A stretch of 64,000 nt of DNA, from NCBI RefSeq assembly GCF_012277075.1, contig NZ_JAAXMT010000003.1:83497-147496 (forward strand), given 5' to 3'. This DNA is from Streptococcus alactolyticus. Lineage in GTDB: Bacteria; Bacillota; Bacilli; Lactobacillales; Streptococcaceae. This document shows positions 18,089 to 27,583 of the stretch, one piece after another (positions within the stretch are counted from its first letter, which is position 1; every line of letters begins with the position of its first letter). The position numbers were made by a program, and so were the translations under genes. The notes under the pieces were generated by a model. The model did not search any database and was not told the origin of the DNA. It saw only the letters and a program-made list of their open reading frames with translations.

Positions 18089-19810
18089 TTATTTGTCAGC
18101 TTGTTTTAGTCCGACTCCAGTTGGTTTTTTAGTTTCTGTTTCAACTTGTTCTTCAGCGTCTTTTGAATCGCCGTTGAAGCCCATGGCCTCTCCTAAACGA
18201 ATACTGATGTCAGTATCATCGTACTCACCGTCAAACATTTTGGCACCTGAACCCATAGCATAGACAGGAACTTTGTCACCAGAGTGGTCAGTTGTTGTCC
18301 AAGCCAAGCCAGCTTTTTTGTCTAGCAAACGAGTAGCCGTGATAGCAATTGGAACGTAGCCACCGTAGCTTACATTTTGCTCATCTTCTGATTTTTTAGT
18401 TTCATCAAAGGCTGTTTTTAACTCGTTGTACTCTTCTTTAGAGCATTTAAGTCTGTTTTTAGCTAGTTCTTCCGCGTAAGCTTCGCTTTCAGCGTTTGTA
18501 ACGTCTTCAGATGGCGCATCTGGATCCAAGACTAAGCCGAAGTAGTCTTCAATTTGTGGCGCAAATTCTTCGAAAGTCAAATCTGGATTTTTTTCCAAAG
18601 TTTCAGTAGTCAAATCGGCAAAGGCAACTGGTGACCCTTTTTGGTTAGTTAAAAGATCAAAAGAAGTGCTATTTCCTGTTGAACCATTACCAATTGTGAA
18701 ACCACCAGTTGCATGGTCTGCCGTTACAACGATCAAGGTTTCGTCAGGATGCTCGTTGTAGAAGTCAATCGCTGTTTGAATTGACTCTTCAAAACCAAGT
18801 ACTTCGTGAATAGCTGTTAGACCGTCATTGGCGTGCTCAGCCCAGTCCACTTTTCCACCTTCAACCATCATGAAGAAACCTTCAGGATCATCTTCCATGA
18901 CTTCAATTCCTTTAGCTACCATGTCGCTAAGGGTTTGGTCACCTTCTTCTTGGTCAATGGTATAAGGCATTGAATCGCTATCTTGTAAACGCTCAGATAC
19001 TAGGTAAACTTTTTCAGAGTCAGCATTTATTTTCTCTGCTTTTTCTTTAGTATCAGCGATAGTGTAGCCATTTTCTTCCATGACTTCATAAAGGTCCTTT
19101 TGGTCCTCATCTTTACCAGTACGCTGTCCAAGTGAACCACCAGCAAAGTAGTCAAAACCTGATTCTGCCATTTGAAGTCCGATATCGTAGTAAGATTTAC
19201 GAGACTCAACATTTGCGTAGAAAGCAGCAGGAGTTGCGTGGTTAAGCGTTACATTGGTTACAATTCCGACAGCTTTGCCAGCACGTTTGGCTTTTTCAGC
19301 CACAGAATCAGCAGATTTTTCCAAATCGCCTGTCAAACCGATGACTTTACTTTGGGTCTTAATTCCAGTTGCAAAAGCCGTAGCCGTAGCCGCTGAATCA
19401 GGAATGAATGAAGAACAGTCGTATTGTGTTTTCAGACCAACAACTGGCATTTCAGTAAAGTTCATACGATCTGGGTAAACTTCGCCTTTGTTTGTTTGTG
19501 TGTAGCCAAGATAATCTTCAGCAGCCGTTACAGGAGTTACCCCCATCCCGTCACCGATGAAAAGGAAAACATATTTAGCTTGGTTAGAATTGACTTTAGA
19601 ATGGTCTTCCATTTTTGCACGGCTAGTATCGTACATTTGCACGTCTTTACCGTTAGCTGTTTCTTTTGCCAAGCTTGTGCTGTTTGCGGCTTCTGTATCT
19701 AATTTCAGCTTATTGCCTGATGATGTTGTTGAACTACAAGCAGCTAGCAAGGTGCTAGAAACCAGTAAGGTCACCCCTAAGCGTGCCAAATATTTTGAAC
19801 TTTTTTTCAT
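18089..19810 (-). CDS. Alkaline phosphatase, lipoprotein
   Basis: A 573-residue PhoA-superfamily phosphomonoesterase. A lipoprotein signal peptide (lipobox LLAAC, Cys about residue 25) tethers it to the outer membrane face. The metal site and nucleophile are visible: LFIGDGMG, the active serine in FIPDSAATATAFATG, MVEGGKVDWAEHAND and VVTADHATGGF. It would release phosphate from organic phosphates. There are two low-complexity acidic/helical stretches near the C terminus. It stands alone; its promoter region has Pho-box-like repeats. Confidence 0.92.
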   Translation of the reverse strand: MKKSSKYLARLGVTLLVSSTLLAACSSTTSSGNKLKLDTEAANSTSLAKETANGKDVQMYDTSRAKMEDHSKVNSNQAKYVFLFIGDGMGVTPVTAAEDYLGYTQTNKGEVYPDRMNFTEMPVVGLKTQYDCSSFIPDSAATATAFATGIKTQSKVIGLTGDLEKSADSVAEKAKRAGKAVGIVTNVTLNHATPAAFYANVESRKSYYDIGLQMAESGFDYFAGGSLGQRTGKDEDQKDLYEVMEENGYTIADTKEKAEKINADSEKVYLVSERLQDSDSMPYTIDQEEGDQTLSDMVAKGIEVMEDDPEGFFMMVEGGKVDWAEHANDGLTAIHEVLGFEESIQTAIDFYNEHPDETLIVVTADHATGGFTIGNGSTGNSTSFDLLTNQKGSPVAFADLTTETLEKNPDLTFEEFAPQIEDYFGLVLDPDAPSEDVTNAESEAYAEELAKNRLKCSKEEYNELKTAFDETKKSEDEQNVSYGGYVPIAITATRLLDKKAGLAWTTTDHSGDKVPVYAMGSGAKMFDGEYDDTDISIRLGEAMGFNGDSKDAEEQVETETKKPTGVGLKQADK

Positions 19811-19852
19811 AAGAACCTCGTTAATAATTTTTAGACCTTGGTCTTGATTCTT

Positions 19853-19906
19853 ATTCTAGCAAATGAATGTAAACTCCCTAACCGCCTTTTGTAAAACTTC
19901 CATAAA
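19853..19906 (-). promoter_or_regulatory. Alkaline phosphatase promoter with Pho-box-like repeats
   Basis: On the minus strand an extended -10, TGC-TAGAAT (forward 19853-19858), has a poor -35. Upstream are TTTACA-type half-sites at forward 19868-19873, 19890-19895 (both TGTAAA) and 19901-19906 (CATAAA). Their starts differ by 22 and 11 bp. This is the spacing of PhoP/PhoB-type boxes and predicts induction by phosphate limitation. Confidence 0.6.
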
Positions 19907-19943
19907 TCCTTTTGCAGCAGGGTTTGATAAAATTTACAAAACA

Positions 19944-19978
19944 ACAAAAAAACAGTAAAACGCTGATGTTTTGCTGTT
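19944..19978 (-). terminator. Terminator of the DtxR-family gene
   Basis: Stem AACAGTAAAAC (19951-19961) / GTTTTGCTGTT (19968-19978), followed on the minus strand by a T run. The stem begins at the stop codon. Confidence 0.8.
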
Positions 19979-20633
19979 AAAGAGATTCGATTTTTTCGAG
20001 GTAAATTTGTTCGGCGACGCGTTCTGGAATAATCAAGGTTTGTGAGTTGTGGATAAGTGTGTGGGTCTTGGCGTAGCTATCTTGTTTAACCAACTCCACA
20101 ACATCATTGATGGTCAAGTGATGCTCTTGCAAATAGTTTAACAAATGCACCTCATCATGAACTCGGCAAATGCGATAAGTACCCAATTCTGAGATATGAT
20201 TGAGTGGCTGACGGTGAATTTCTTGCAATAATTCTCCCTTTTGCGGAATGGTTCCACCGTGCGGGCAGAATTTTGGAAAACCTAGACTTTCTTCTAAACG
20301 GTCGATGAATGTAGTGGAAACTGTGTGCTCCAAAACTTCGGCTTCTTGGTGAATTTCATCAGGGCTATAATGCAACTCATTGGCTAGAAAGACTTCAATC
20401 AAGCGGTGTTTGCGGTACAATTCAGAAACCAAGAGCAAACCTTTTGGTGTCAAGTGATAGCCTACTTTTTGGTCTTTGGCAATGAGGGCTTCGTTGCTCA
20501 TTTTTTTGACCATTTCAGAAACGGCTGGTGCTGAAACGCCCATCAATTCAGCGATGCCTTTATTGGTTACCTTGGCTTGACTTTCTCCAAGTTCGTTAAT
20601 ACATTTAAGATAATCTTCTTTATTTGGCGTCAT
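19977..20633 (-). CDS. DtxR-family metal-dependent repressor (SloR/MtsR/ScaR type)
   Basis: A 218-residue Mn/Fe-sensing repressor. The N-terminal winged helix holds the HTH TNKGIAELMGVSAPAVSEMVKKM. The dimerisation and metal domain has HRLIEVFLANELHY, EAEVLEHTVS and FCPHGGTIP, and a C-terminal FeoA-like SH3 domain is present. Start at MTPNKEDY because a TATAAT lies within the longer reading. Streptococcal orthologues repress the Mn transporter. No transporter genes sit beside it here. Which metal it senses cannot be read directly. Confidence 0.9.
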   Translation of the reverse strand: MTPNKEDYLKCINELGESQAKVTNKGIAELMGVSAPAVSEMVKKMSNEALIAKDQKVGYHLTPKGLLLVSELYRKHRLIEVFLANELHYSPDEIHQEAEVLEHTVSTTFIDRLEESLGFPKFCPHGGTIPQKGELLQEIHRQPLNHISELGTYRICRVHDEVHLLNYLQEHHLTINDVVELVKQDSYAKTHTLIHNSQTLIIPERVAEQIYLEKIESL

Positions 20634-20704
20634 ATAATCTCGCTTTCTATCCTTTCTATTATACCAAAAAATCACTTATTCCTGTTCATCAATCCAACAT
20701 AAGC

Positions 20705-20740
20705 AAAAAAATCAAGTCGCTAGGCTTACTTGATTTTTTA
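20705..20740. terminator. Terminator downstream of the cyclophilin gene
   Basis: AAAAAATCAAGT / ACTTGATTTTTT, ten-base loop; symmetrical A and T tracts. On the minus strand it follows the cyclophilin gene. Confidence 0.85.
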
Positions 20741-20750
20741 AGGGTTATCC

Positions 20751-21581
20751 TTAGTCCTTTTGTGAAGAACTGTCTTTTAGAATATCAATTGATGTGATGG
20801 TAACATCGGTTGTTGGCTTGTCGTTGTCATCGGTCGCGGTTTGAGCAATCTTATCCACAACGTCCATGCCATCAATTACTTGCCCAAAAACGGTGTAATT
20901 GCCATCTAAGCCTGGATTACCACCTTTAGCATAAGCTCCAATAATGGGTTCTGGGTAGCTTGATGATGAGAGTTTTTGCGATTGGTCATCTGTATTTTGA
21001 TTGATGAAAAATTGACTGCCATTGGTGTCTGCACCAGCATTTGCCATGGCAACCGCCCCGCGAATGTTGTAGAGGTAAGGTGAGATTTCATTTTTAAAAC
21101 CATTGCCAGAATCAATGCTCTTATCCTTATTTTTCCAGATAGATTCTCCGCCTGTGCCATCTCCTTTAGGGTCACCTGATTGAATCATAAAATCAGAAAT
21201 CACGCGGTGAAATAGCACACCGTTGTAATAGCCTTCTTTGGCGTGAGTGAGAAAGTTTTCCACAGCGAGTGGAGCATATTTTGGAAATAACTTGATGGTG
21301 ATGTCACCTTCAGAGGTGTGCATGAGGACTTCTGACTCGTTGTCAGTGACGTCATTAGATAATTGTGGAAAAGCTGACGTATCAGCACTCAAAGCTTTTT
21401 TCAATTCTTTTTGGTAGGCTTTTGAGGACGATGCACTGGCACTTTTTGAAGCAGAAGCGGCTGAAGCAGATGCTTTGGCATTGACGTAATCTTCTCCTCG
21501 AATGGCTTTGGTCAATTGGCTACAACCTGATAGGCTTACCAAACTAAGTATTATAACAAGCAATGGGATTGTTTTTTTCAT
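20751..21581 (-). CDS. Cyclophilin-type peptidyl-prolyl isomerase, lipoprotein
   Basis: A 276-residue surface foldase. The signal peptide ends in lipobox LSGC (Cys about 20). A serine/alanine-rich linker (about 36-58, ASASAASASKSASASSS) precedes the cyclophilin domain, with LFPKYAPLAVENFLTHAKEGYYNGVLFHRVI, the IQSGDPKGDGTGG motif, GAVAMANAGADTNGSQFFI and GQVIDGMDVVDKI. It resembles streptococcal SlrA-type cyclophilins. Single gene on the minus strand, acting outside the cell. Confidence 0.92.
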   Translation of the reverse strand: MKKTIPLLVIILSLVSLSGCSQLTKAIRGEDYVNAKASASAASASKSASASSSKAYQKELKKALSADTSAFPQLSNDVTDNESEVLMHTSEGDITIKLFPKYAPLAVENFLTHAKEGYYNGVLFHRVISDFMIQSGDPKGDGTGGESIWKNKDKSIDSGNGFKNEISPYLYNIRGAVAMANAGADTNGSQFFINQNTDDQSQKLSSSSYPEPIIGAYAKGGNPGLDGNYTVFGQVIDGMDVVDKIAQTATDDNDKPTTDVTITSIDILKDSSSQKD

Positions 21582-21710
21582 GTAAACTCCTAAATATGTA
21601 TCTTAAAGCTGTGTTGATAGGGTTATTTGTCAAAATTCATTGAGCTCTAAGCAAACTCAACTAAGCTATTCTACCATATTTTGTTTTCAATAACCTAAAA
21701 GTTTAAAAAA

Positions 21711-21719
21711 TGCTATAAT
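21711..21719 (+). promoter_or_regulatory. Extended -10 immediately before ftsK
   Basis: TGC-TATAAT ends 6 bp before the ftsK ATG (21726). The transcript would start at or next to the A of ATG, and no Shine-Dalgarno fits between. Confidence 0.6.
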
Positions 21720-21725
21720 AAACTC

Positions 21726-24104
21726 ATGGCAAAATCAAAAAATAGAAAAAAAGGTCGTAAAACGCGCCGACCAACCAAAGCAGAAATAAAAAGACAACAA
21801 GCCTTGCAACGCTTTATAGGGACTATTATTCTGATTATAGTCTTTTTCTTTGCAGTGACACGGCTGGGGATTTTTGGCGTTACGGTTTATAACCTCATGC
21901 GCTTTGCCGTTGGTAGCCTTGCTTATCTGGTTATGCTGGCTATTTTGGCTTATTTTATCGGTTTTAAATGGTTCCACAAACAAGTCGGTCTTGTGGGTGG
22001 TTTTGTGGTGTTTATGATTGGTATGTTATTGGAGTGGCAGGCCTATTTATTTTCACTATCAGCTTATCATGACAAGCCTGTTTTATCCACAACGGCTTCC
22101 TTGCTTTTTAATGACATTCTTCATTTTAAAGTCAGCCACTTTGTTGGTGGGGGGATGATTGGGGCTTTACTTTACATGCCTGTTTCCTTTCTTTTTTCCA
22201 ATATTGGAACCTTCTTGATTGGTAGCTTGTTTATTCTTTTGGGAATTTATTTGATGACGCCGTGGGATTTGTACGATATTGCTGATTTTGTCAAAGCTAG
22301 AGGACAGACTCTTGCTTCGAGGTATGAATTGCACAAGCAAAAACGCTTTGTGAAACGTGAGGAGAAAAAAGCTAGAGCTGAGCAAAAACGTGCTGAGCAG
22401 GAACAAAAAGCAGCAGAAGAAGAACGTTTGGCCCAGCTTGAAGTGGATCTCGAAACAGGCGAAATTTTGACTGATTCAGCCAATGTTGACATGCCTGCAA
22501 CAGAGTCTGACAAAGTGCCCCAACCTTCAGACGCAGAGCCTGAAATCTTGTCTTATGACCAAGGAGTTGTGACGGATGATGATCAACAAGCCGCTGATCT
22601 ACCTGAGCAAGAAGAACAAGCTGACGAACCTTTGGACGTTGATTTTACGGCAAAAACAGCCCTGCATTACACCTTGCCAACGATTGATTTGTTTGCACCA
22701 GACAAGCCCAAAAATCAATCCAAGGAAAAAAGCATTGTCCGTCATAATATCAAGGTGTTAGAGGACACCTTTACCAGCTTTGGTATTGATGTCAAGGTAG
22801 AACGTGCTGAAATTGGCCCATCGGTAACCAAGTACGAAGTCAAACCAGCCGTTGGTGTGCGTGTCAACCGCATTTCCAATTTGGCAGATGATCTAGCCCT
22901 AGCCTTGGCTGCTAAAGATGTACGTATCGAAGCCCCTATTCCAGGTAAATCCTTAGTCGGTATTGAAGTACCGAATTCTGAAATTGCCACGGTTACTTTC
23001 CGTGAATTATGGGAGCAATCCAATACTGACCCGAATAAATTGTTGGAAGTTCCCCTTGGAAAAGCAGTCAATGGTACGGCACGCACCTTTGACTTGGCTC
23101 GTATGCCTCACCTGCTCGTAGCTGGTTCAACGGGTTCAGGAAAATCTGTTGCGGTCAATGGCATCATTGCCAGCATTTTGATGAAAGCACGACCTGACCA
23201 AGTCAAATTCATGATGATTGACCCCAAAATGGTTGAATTATCGGTTTACAATGATATTCCCCATTTGTTGATTCCTGTGGTAACCAACCCTCGTAAGGCA
23301 GCTAGAGCCTTGCAAAAAGTGGTGGATGAAATGGAAAACCGTTATGAACTCTTTAGCCATTTTGGCGTTCGCAATATTGCAGGTTACAATGCCAAGGTTG
23401 AAGAGTTTAACAAACAATCTGACCAAAAACACATTCCACTACCTTTGATTGTGGTTATTGTGGATGAGTTGGCAGATTTGATGATGGTTGCCAGCAAAGA
23501 AGTGGAAGATGCCATCATTCGTTTGGGGCAAAAAGCGCGTGCGGCAGGTATTCACATGATTTTAGCAACCCAACGCCCATCTGTTGATGTTATTAGCGGT
23601 TTGATTAAGGCCAATGTGCCATCGCGGATTGCCTTTGCCGTGTCATCAGGGACCGATAGCCGTACGATTTTGGATGAAAACGGCGCTGAAAAACTTTTGG
23701 GACGTGGGGACATGCTCTTTAAACCGATTGATGAAAATCACCCTGTCCGTTTGCAAGGTTCTTTCATTTCAGATGACGATGTGGAGCATATTGTTAGCTT
23801 TATTAAAAATCAAGCTGACGCCGAATATGACGATAGTTTTGACCCAGGTGATGTGTCTGAGGCTGATTTGAAATCAGGAAATGGCAGCAGCGCTCAAGAA
23901 GGTGATCCCCTATTTGAAGACGCTAAGGCTTTAGTGCTTGAAACCCAAAAAGCCAGTGCCTCAATGCTCCAACGCCGTTTGTCAGTAGGCTTTAACCGTG
24001 CTACTCGTTTAATGGATGAATTAGAAGCTGCTGGTGTCATCGGGCCCGCCGAAGGAACCAAACCTCGAAAAGTTTTGATGACTACTGCAACATCGGAAGA
24101 CTAA
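21726..24104 (+). CDS. ftsK: DNA translocase FtsK/SpoIIIE
   Basis: Septal DNA pump that clears and helps segregate the chromosome terminus. A basic N terminus leads into four membrane helices (about 30-180). A charged, low-complexity linker (about 200-320) precedes the motor domain, with Walker [13 protein letters not shown], Walker B-like [11 protein letters not shown] and [19 protein letters not shown]. The C-terminal gamma winged helix (about 715-785, [23 protein letters not shown]) reads polarity sequences. 792 residues. Apparently expressed from a leaderless mRNA. Confidence 0.95.
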   Translation: MAKSKNRKKGRKTRRPTKAEIKRQQALQRFIGTIILIIVFFFAVTRLGIFGVTVYNLMRFAVGSLAYLVMLAILAYFIGFKWFHKQVGLVGGFVVFMIGMLLEWQAYLFSLSAYHDKPVLSTTASLLFNDILHFKVSHFVGGGMIGALLYMPVSFLFSNIGTFLIGSLFILLGIYLMTPWDLYDIADFVKARGQTLASRYELHKQKRFVKREEKKARAEQKRAEQEQKAAEEERLAQLEVDLETGEILTDSANVDMPATESDKVPQPSDAEPEILSYDQGVVTDDDQQAADLPEQEEQADEPLDVDFTAKTALHYTLPTIDLFAPDKPKNQSKEKSIVRHNIKVLEDTFTSFGIDVKVERAEIGPSVTKYEVKPAVGVRVNRISNLADDLALALAAKDVRIEAPIPGKSLVGIEVPNSEIATVTFRELWEQSNTDPNKLLEVPLGKAVNGTARTFDLARMPHLLVAGSTGSGKSVAVNGIIASILMKARPDQVKFMMIDPKMVELSVYNDIPHLLIPVVTNPRKAARALQKVVDEMENRYELFSHFGVRNIAGYNAKVEEFNKQSDQKHIPLPLIVVIVDELADLMMVASKEVEDAIIRLGQKARAAGIHMILATQRPSVDVISGLIKANVPSRIAFAVSSGTDSRTILDENGAEKLLGRGDMLFKPIDENHPVRLQGSFISDDDVEHIVSFIKNQADAEYDDSFDPGDVSEADLKSGNGSSAQEGDPLFEDAKALVLETQKASASMLQRRLSVGFNRATRLMDELEAAGVIGPAEGTKPRKVLMTTATSED

Positions 24105-24137
24105 AAAAACGTTAGCTGTAAAGCTAACGTTTTTTTA
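24105..24137. terminator. Bidirectional terminator ftsK / DUF3397 gene
   Basis: AAAAAACGTTAGC / GCTAACGTTTTTT with loop TGTAAA, between convergent genes. Confidence 0.9.
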
Positions 24138-24488
24138 GCGTCCAATTGTAAAGACTAAAATCAACTCAATGACATAAAAAATAGCTGTCAAAATAAACCC
24201 TGACCGCCAGAAAAATTTCAAAAAGCGGCGATAAGAAAAAGCGTGGTAACGTTTCAAAAAAGTAATGCTCAAAATCAAAGCCAACAAAGATAGGCAAATC
24301 AAGTAGTAAAAGAAAACATCTAATGTCAAAGATTGCATTGCCACTAAAGCAATTTCAAGTGCAAACAAGGGAAAAGACAGGTCTGTAAACAAGATCCCAA
24401 AGCGTTTTAGGTTAAAAAAGGTAACCAAAATGTAAGAAAAAAGCGGCGTCAGCACCAAAAAAGCAATCGAAAATAATTTATATACCAT
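24135..24488 (-). CDS. DUF3397 membrane protein
   Basis: A 117-residue protein with four hydrophobic helices (about 1-24, 34-58, 60-80 and 93-115) separated by short basic loops such as KRYHAFSYRRFLKFF. This fits the DUF3397 family of small Firmicutes membrane proteins, function unknown. In streptococci it commonly sits near rplK. A TATAAA on the minus strand lies only about nine bases before the ATG. Confidence 0.75.
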   Translation of the reverse strand: MVYKLFSIAFLVLTPLFSYILVTFFNLKRFGILFTDLSFPLFALEIALVAMQSLTLDVFFYYLICLSLLALILSITFLKRYHAFSYRRFLKFFWRSGFILTAIFYVIELILVFTIGR

Positions 24489-24605
24489 GTCCTATATTTT
24501 ATACCGAAACCCTGAAGATGTAAATGATTAGAGCCTTTTTCCTCAAATTTCCTTTGCTCTCAAAAAAAGGGGAAGATTTTTTTGAAAAATAATGAGCTAA
24601 ATAGC

Positions 24606-24633
24606 TTGCTTTTTCCCTGAATTCCTGTATAAT
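24606..24633 (+). promoter_or_regulatory. rplK-rplA promoter
   Basis: TTGCTT (24606-24611), 16-bp spacer, TATAAT (24628-24633). The leader is about 70 nt. Confidence 0.75.
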
Positions 24634-24659
24634 GGTAAAGTATGCGATTGAGCATATCT

Positions 24660-24696
24660 GTGGGAGGTAAAAATCTTAATTACCGCCAAAACCACA
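24660..24696 (+). promoter_or_regulatory. Structured leader before rplK
   Basis: GTGG (24660-24663) can pair with CCAC (24692-24695), enclosing GGTAA (24666-24670) / TTACC (24680-24684). A similar GTGGGAG...CCACA element precedes rplA. L1 represses its operon by binding mRNA in many bacteria; whether this is that site is inference. Confidence 0.45.
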
Positions 24697-24712
24697 ACAG
24701 GAGGATTTAAAA

Positions 24713-25138
24713 ATGGCTAAAAAAGTCGAAAAAGTTGTTAAACTTCAAATTCCTGCTGGTAAAGCGACACCAGCTCCACCAGTTGGTCCAGCTCTTGGTC
24801 AAGCAGGTATTAACATCATGGGATTCACTAAAGAATTTAACGCACGTACAGCTGATCAAGCTGGCATGATCATCCCAGTTGTTATCTCAGTGTATGAAGA
24901 CAAATCATTTGATTTCGTTACAAAAACACCACCAGCTGCTGTTCTTTTGAAAAAAGCTGCAGGTGTTGAAAAAGGTTCAGGAACACCTAACACAACAAAA
25001 GTTGCAACAGTTACTCGTGCACAAGTACAAGAAATTGCTGAAACTAAAATGCCAGACTTAAACGCTGCAAATATTGAATCTGCAATGCGTATGATTGAAG
25101 GTACTGCTCGTTCTATGGGATTCACTGTTGTTGATTAA
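24713..25138 (+). CDS. rplK: 50S ribosomal protein L11
   Basis: A 141-residue protein of the GTPase-associated centre of the large subunit. [35 protein letters not shown] is the invariant N-terminal domain, and the C-terminal rRNA-binding domain ends [20 protein letters not shown]. Excellent AGGAGG site. Codon use is strongly biased, as expected for a highly expressed gene. rplA follows at 146 bp. Confidence 0.99.
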   Translation: MAKKVEKVVKLQIPAGKATPAPPVGPALGQAGINIMGFTKEFNARTADQAGMIIPVVISVYEDKSFDFVTKTPPAAVLLKKAAGVEKGSGTPNTTKVATVTRAQVQEIAETKMPDLNAANIESAMRMIEGTARSMGFTVVD

Positions 25139-25210
25139 TCAATGACACCCAAATTGTGACTGAATTTGGTTGCTAGACCGAAAAATCACTCACACTAGAC
25201 CCGCAAGACT

Positions 25211-25266
25211 TCATCATGATTTGATGAGTGACGTGGGAGATTTTAAATCAAATCGATATGACCACA
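25211..25266 (+). promoter_or_regulatory. Structured spacer before rplA
   Basis: The 146-bp rplK-rplA gap contains a hairpin TCATCA/TGATGA (about 25211-25227). It is followed by GTGGGAG (25233-25239) and CCACA (25262-25266), the same arrangement as in front of rplK. A role in L1 autoregulation or mRNA processing is inferred. Confidence 0.4.
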
Positions 25267-25284
25267 TTACAAGGAGAATTTTAA

Positions 25285-25974
25285 ATGGCTAAAAAAAGCA
25301 AACAAATGCGTGCTGCACTTGAAAAAATTGACAGCACTAAAGCATACAGCGTAGAAGAAGCTGTGGCGCTTGCAAAAGAAACTAACTTCGCAAAATTTGA
25401 TGCATCTGTAGAAGTTGCATATAAACTTAATATTGACGTTCGTAAAGCTGACCAACAAATCCGTGGTGCAATGGTATTGCCAAACGGTACTGGTAAAACA
25501 CAACGTGTGCTTGTTTTCGCACGTGGTGCTAAAGCTGAAGAAGCAAAAGCTGCTGGTGCAGACTTCGTTGGTGAAGATGACCTTGTTGCTAAAATCAACG
25601 ATGGTTGGCTTGATTTCGACGTTGTTATCGCAACACCAGATATGATGGCTATCGTTGGACGTCTTGGACGTGTCCTTGGACCTCGTAACCTTATGCCAAA
25701 CCCTAAAACTGGTACAGTAACTATGGACGTTGCTAAAGCAGTTGAAGAGTCTAAAGGTGGTAAAATCACTTACCGTGCTGATAAAGCTGGTAACGTACAA
25801 GCTATCATCGGTAAAGTATCATTCGACGCAGACAAATTGGTTGAAAACTTCAAAGCATTCCACGATGTTATCGTGAAATCTAAACCAGCTACTGCTAAAG
25901 GTACTTACATGACTAACTTGTCTATCACAACAACTCAAGGTGTCGGTATCAAAGTAGATCCAAGCTCATTCTAA
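25285..25974 (+). CDS. rplA: 50S ribosomal protein L1
   Basis: A 229-residue L1-stalk protein and translational repressor of its own operon. Signatures are [44 protein letters not shown], and the C-terminal [17 protein letters not shown]. Codon bias is strong. Good AAGGAG site. Long open frames on the opposite strand here are shadows of this bias. Confidence 0.99.
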   Translation: MAKKSKQMRAALEKIDSTKAYSVEEAVALAKETNFAKFDASVEVAYKLNIDVRKADQQIRGAMVLPNGTGKTQRVLVFARGAKAEEAKAAGADFVGEDDLVAKINDGWLDFDVVIATPDMMAIVGRLGRVLGPRNLMPNPKTGTVTMDVAKAVEESKGGKITYRADKAGNVQAIIGKVSFDADKLVENFKAFHDVIVKSKPATAKGTYMTNLSITTTQGVGIKVDPSSF

Positions 25975-25990
25975 TGTAATGATATGACAG

Positions 25991-26030
25991 AAAAAATCCG
26001 TTTCCGTTTCGCTGAAGCGGATTTTTTTAT
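25991..26030 (+). terminator. Terminator after rplA
   Basis: AATCCG ... CGGATT stem with a further CTTC/GAAG-like inner pairing, ending in seven T residues. Confidence 0.8.
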
Positions 26031-26166
26031 AAGCTGTGTCAAAAAATTTTTTAACGCTGTACCTTAGGGACTGGCGAGTATTGAATCGTTAAAAATGAGA
26101 TATTTTGCTAGGTAAAATAAGCAATTTATGATAAAATAGTAGGGATAAAAGAAGGAGTAACGTGTA

Positions 26167-26904
26167 GTGGAACCTAAGTATAAACGTATTTTAATTAAGT
26201 TGTCTGGAGAAGCTTTGGCTGGTGATAAGGGTGTGGGTATTGACCTTGCCACTGTTCAAGCTATCGCAAAAGAAATTGCTGAAGTTCATGATTCAGGTGT
26301 TGAAATTGCCTTGGTTATCGGTGGTGGAAACCTTTGGCGTGGTGAACCAGCTGCGGCAGCTGGTATGGATCGCGTACAGGCAGACTACACTGGAATGTTA
26401 GGAACAGTCATGAATGCCCTTGTTATGGCTGATAGCTTGCAACAATATGGTGTGGACACTCGTGTTCAAACAGCTATCCCAATGCAAAATGTTGCGGAAC
26501 CTTATATTCGTGGACGTGCCCTTCGTCATCTTGAAAAAGGTCGTATCGTTATCTTTGGTGCGGGTATCGGTTCACCTTATTTCTCAACAGATACAACAGC
26601 TGCCCTTCGTGCTGCTGAAATCGAAGCAGAAGCTATTTTGATGGCGAAAAATGGTGTTGATGGGGTTTACAACGCAGATCCTAAGAAAGATGCCAATGCA
26701 GTTAAATTCGACGAATTAACACACGTTGAAGTGATTAAACGTGGTCTTAAAATCATGGATGCTACTGCCTCTACCCTTTCAATGGACAACGATATTGACT
26801 TAGTTGTCTTTAACATGAACGAACCTGGTAACATCAAACGTGTGGTCTTTGGTGAAGCTATCGGGACAACGGTTTCTAACAAAGCAGACCACCACAACCA
26901 TTAA
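26167..26904 (+). CDS. pyrH: Uridylate kinase PyrH
   Basis: Phosphorylates UMP to UDP, essential for pyrimidine and cell-wall nucleotides. 245 residues. It starts at GTG 26167, nine bases after GAAGGAG; no ATG fits. Features are [41 protein letters not shown]-like [17 protein letters not shown] and [15 protein letters not shown]. frr follows at 51 bp, the conserved pyrH-frr pair. Confidence 0.97.
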   Translation: MEPKYKRILIKLSGEALAGDKGVGIDLATVQAIAKEIAEVHDSGVEIALVIGGGNLWRGEPAAAAGMDRVQADYTGMLGTVMNALVMADSLQQYGVDTRVQTAIPMQNVAEPYIRGRALRHLEKGRIVIFGAGIGSPYFSTDTTAALRAAEIEAEAILMAKNGVDGVYNADPKKDANAVKFDELTHVEVIKRGLKIMDATASTLSMDNDIDLVVFNMNEPGNIKRVVFGEAIGTTVSNKADHHNH

Positions 26905-26955
26905 GAGTTGGCTCTACTATTTTAAAAAAACAAGAAACGAGGATAATACTGACTT

Positions 26956-27513
26956 ATGGCTAATGCTATTATTGAAAAAGCGAAAGAACGCTTTGAACAA
27001 TCACACAGTGCTTTGGCGCGTGAATTTGCTTCTATTCGTGCTGGACGTGCTAACGCGTCACTCTTAGACCGTATTCAAGTGGAATACTACGGCGCACCAA
27101 CACCTTTGAACCAATTGGCTTCTATTACCGTTCCAGAAGCGCGTGTTCTCTTGATTTCTCCATTTGACAAATCTGTTTTGAAAGACATTGAGCATGCGAT
27201 CAACGCTTCTGACCTTGGTATTAACCCTGCCAATGATGGTTCAGTGATCCGTCTTGTTATTCCAGCATTGACAGAAGAAACACGTAAAGATTTGGCTAAA
27301 GAAGTGAAAAAAGTTGGTGAAAGTGCCAAAATTGCTATCCGTAACATCCGCCGTGATGCGATGGACGAAGCTAAAAAACAAGAAAAAGCCAAAGAAATCA
27401 CAGAAGACGAATTGAAAGTGCTTGAAAAAGATATTCAAAAAGTTACTGACGAAGCTGTGAAACACATTGACAGCATGACTGCTAACAAAGAAAAAGAATT
27501 GCTAGAAGTCTAA
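26956..27513 (+). CDS. frr: Ribosome recycling factor
   Basis: A 185-residue tRNA-mimic that splits post-termination ribosomes together with EF-G. The family sequence is clear: [30 protein letters not shown], the hinge, [16 protein letters not shown] and [10 protein letters not shown]. Two long helices plus the small domain are predicted. Co-transcribed with pyrH. Confidence 0.98.
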   Translation: MANAIIEKAKERFEQSHSALAREFASIRAGRANASLLDRIQVEYYGAPTPLNQLASITVPEARVLLISPFDKSVLKDIEHAINASDLGINPANDGSVIRLVIPALTEETRKDLAKEVKKVGESAKIAIRNIRRDAMDEAKKQEKAKEITEDELKVLEKDIQKVTDEAVKHIDSMTANKEKELLEV

Positions 27514-27583
27514 TGTCATCTCTATAAGACAAAGGTAAGGGGGTGGAGATTCCACTCTCTTTTCTATGATAAAGGAAAAAAAC

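Noticed and set aside
21438..21506. Ser/Ala codon repeats in the cyclophilin gene
   Set aside because: They encode a flexible linker after the lipobox and are not a DNA-level repeat array or CRISPR.
25267..25800. Two long minus-strand open frames opposite rplA
   Set aside because: They are created by the strong codon bias of rplA on the other strand. Neither has a ribosome-binding site or a recognisable product.
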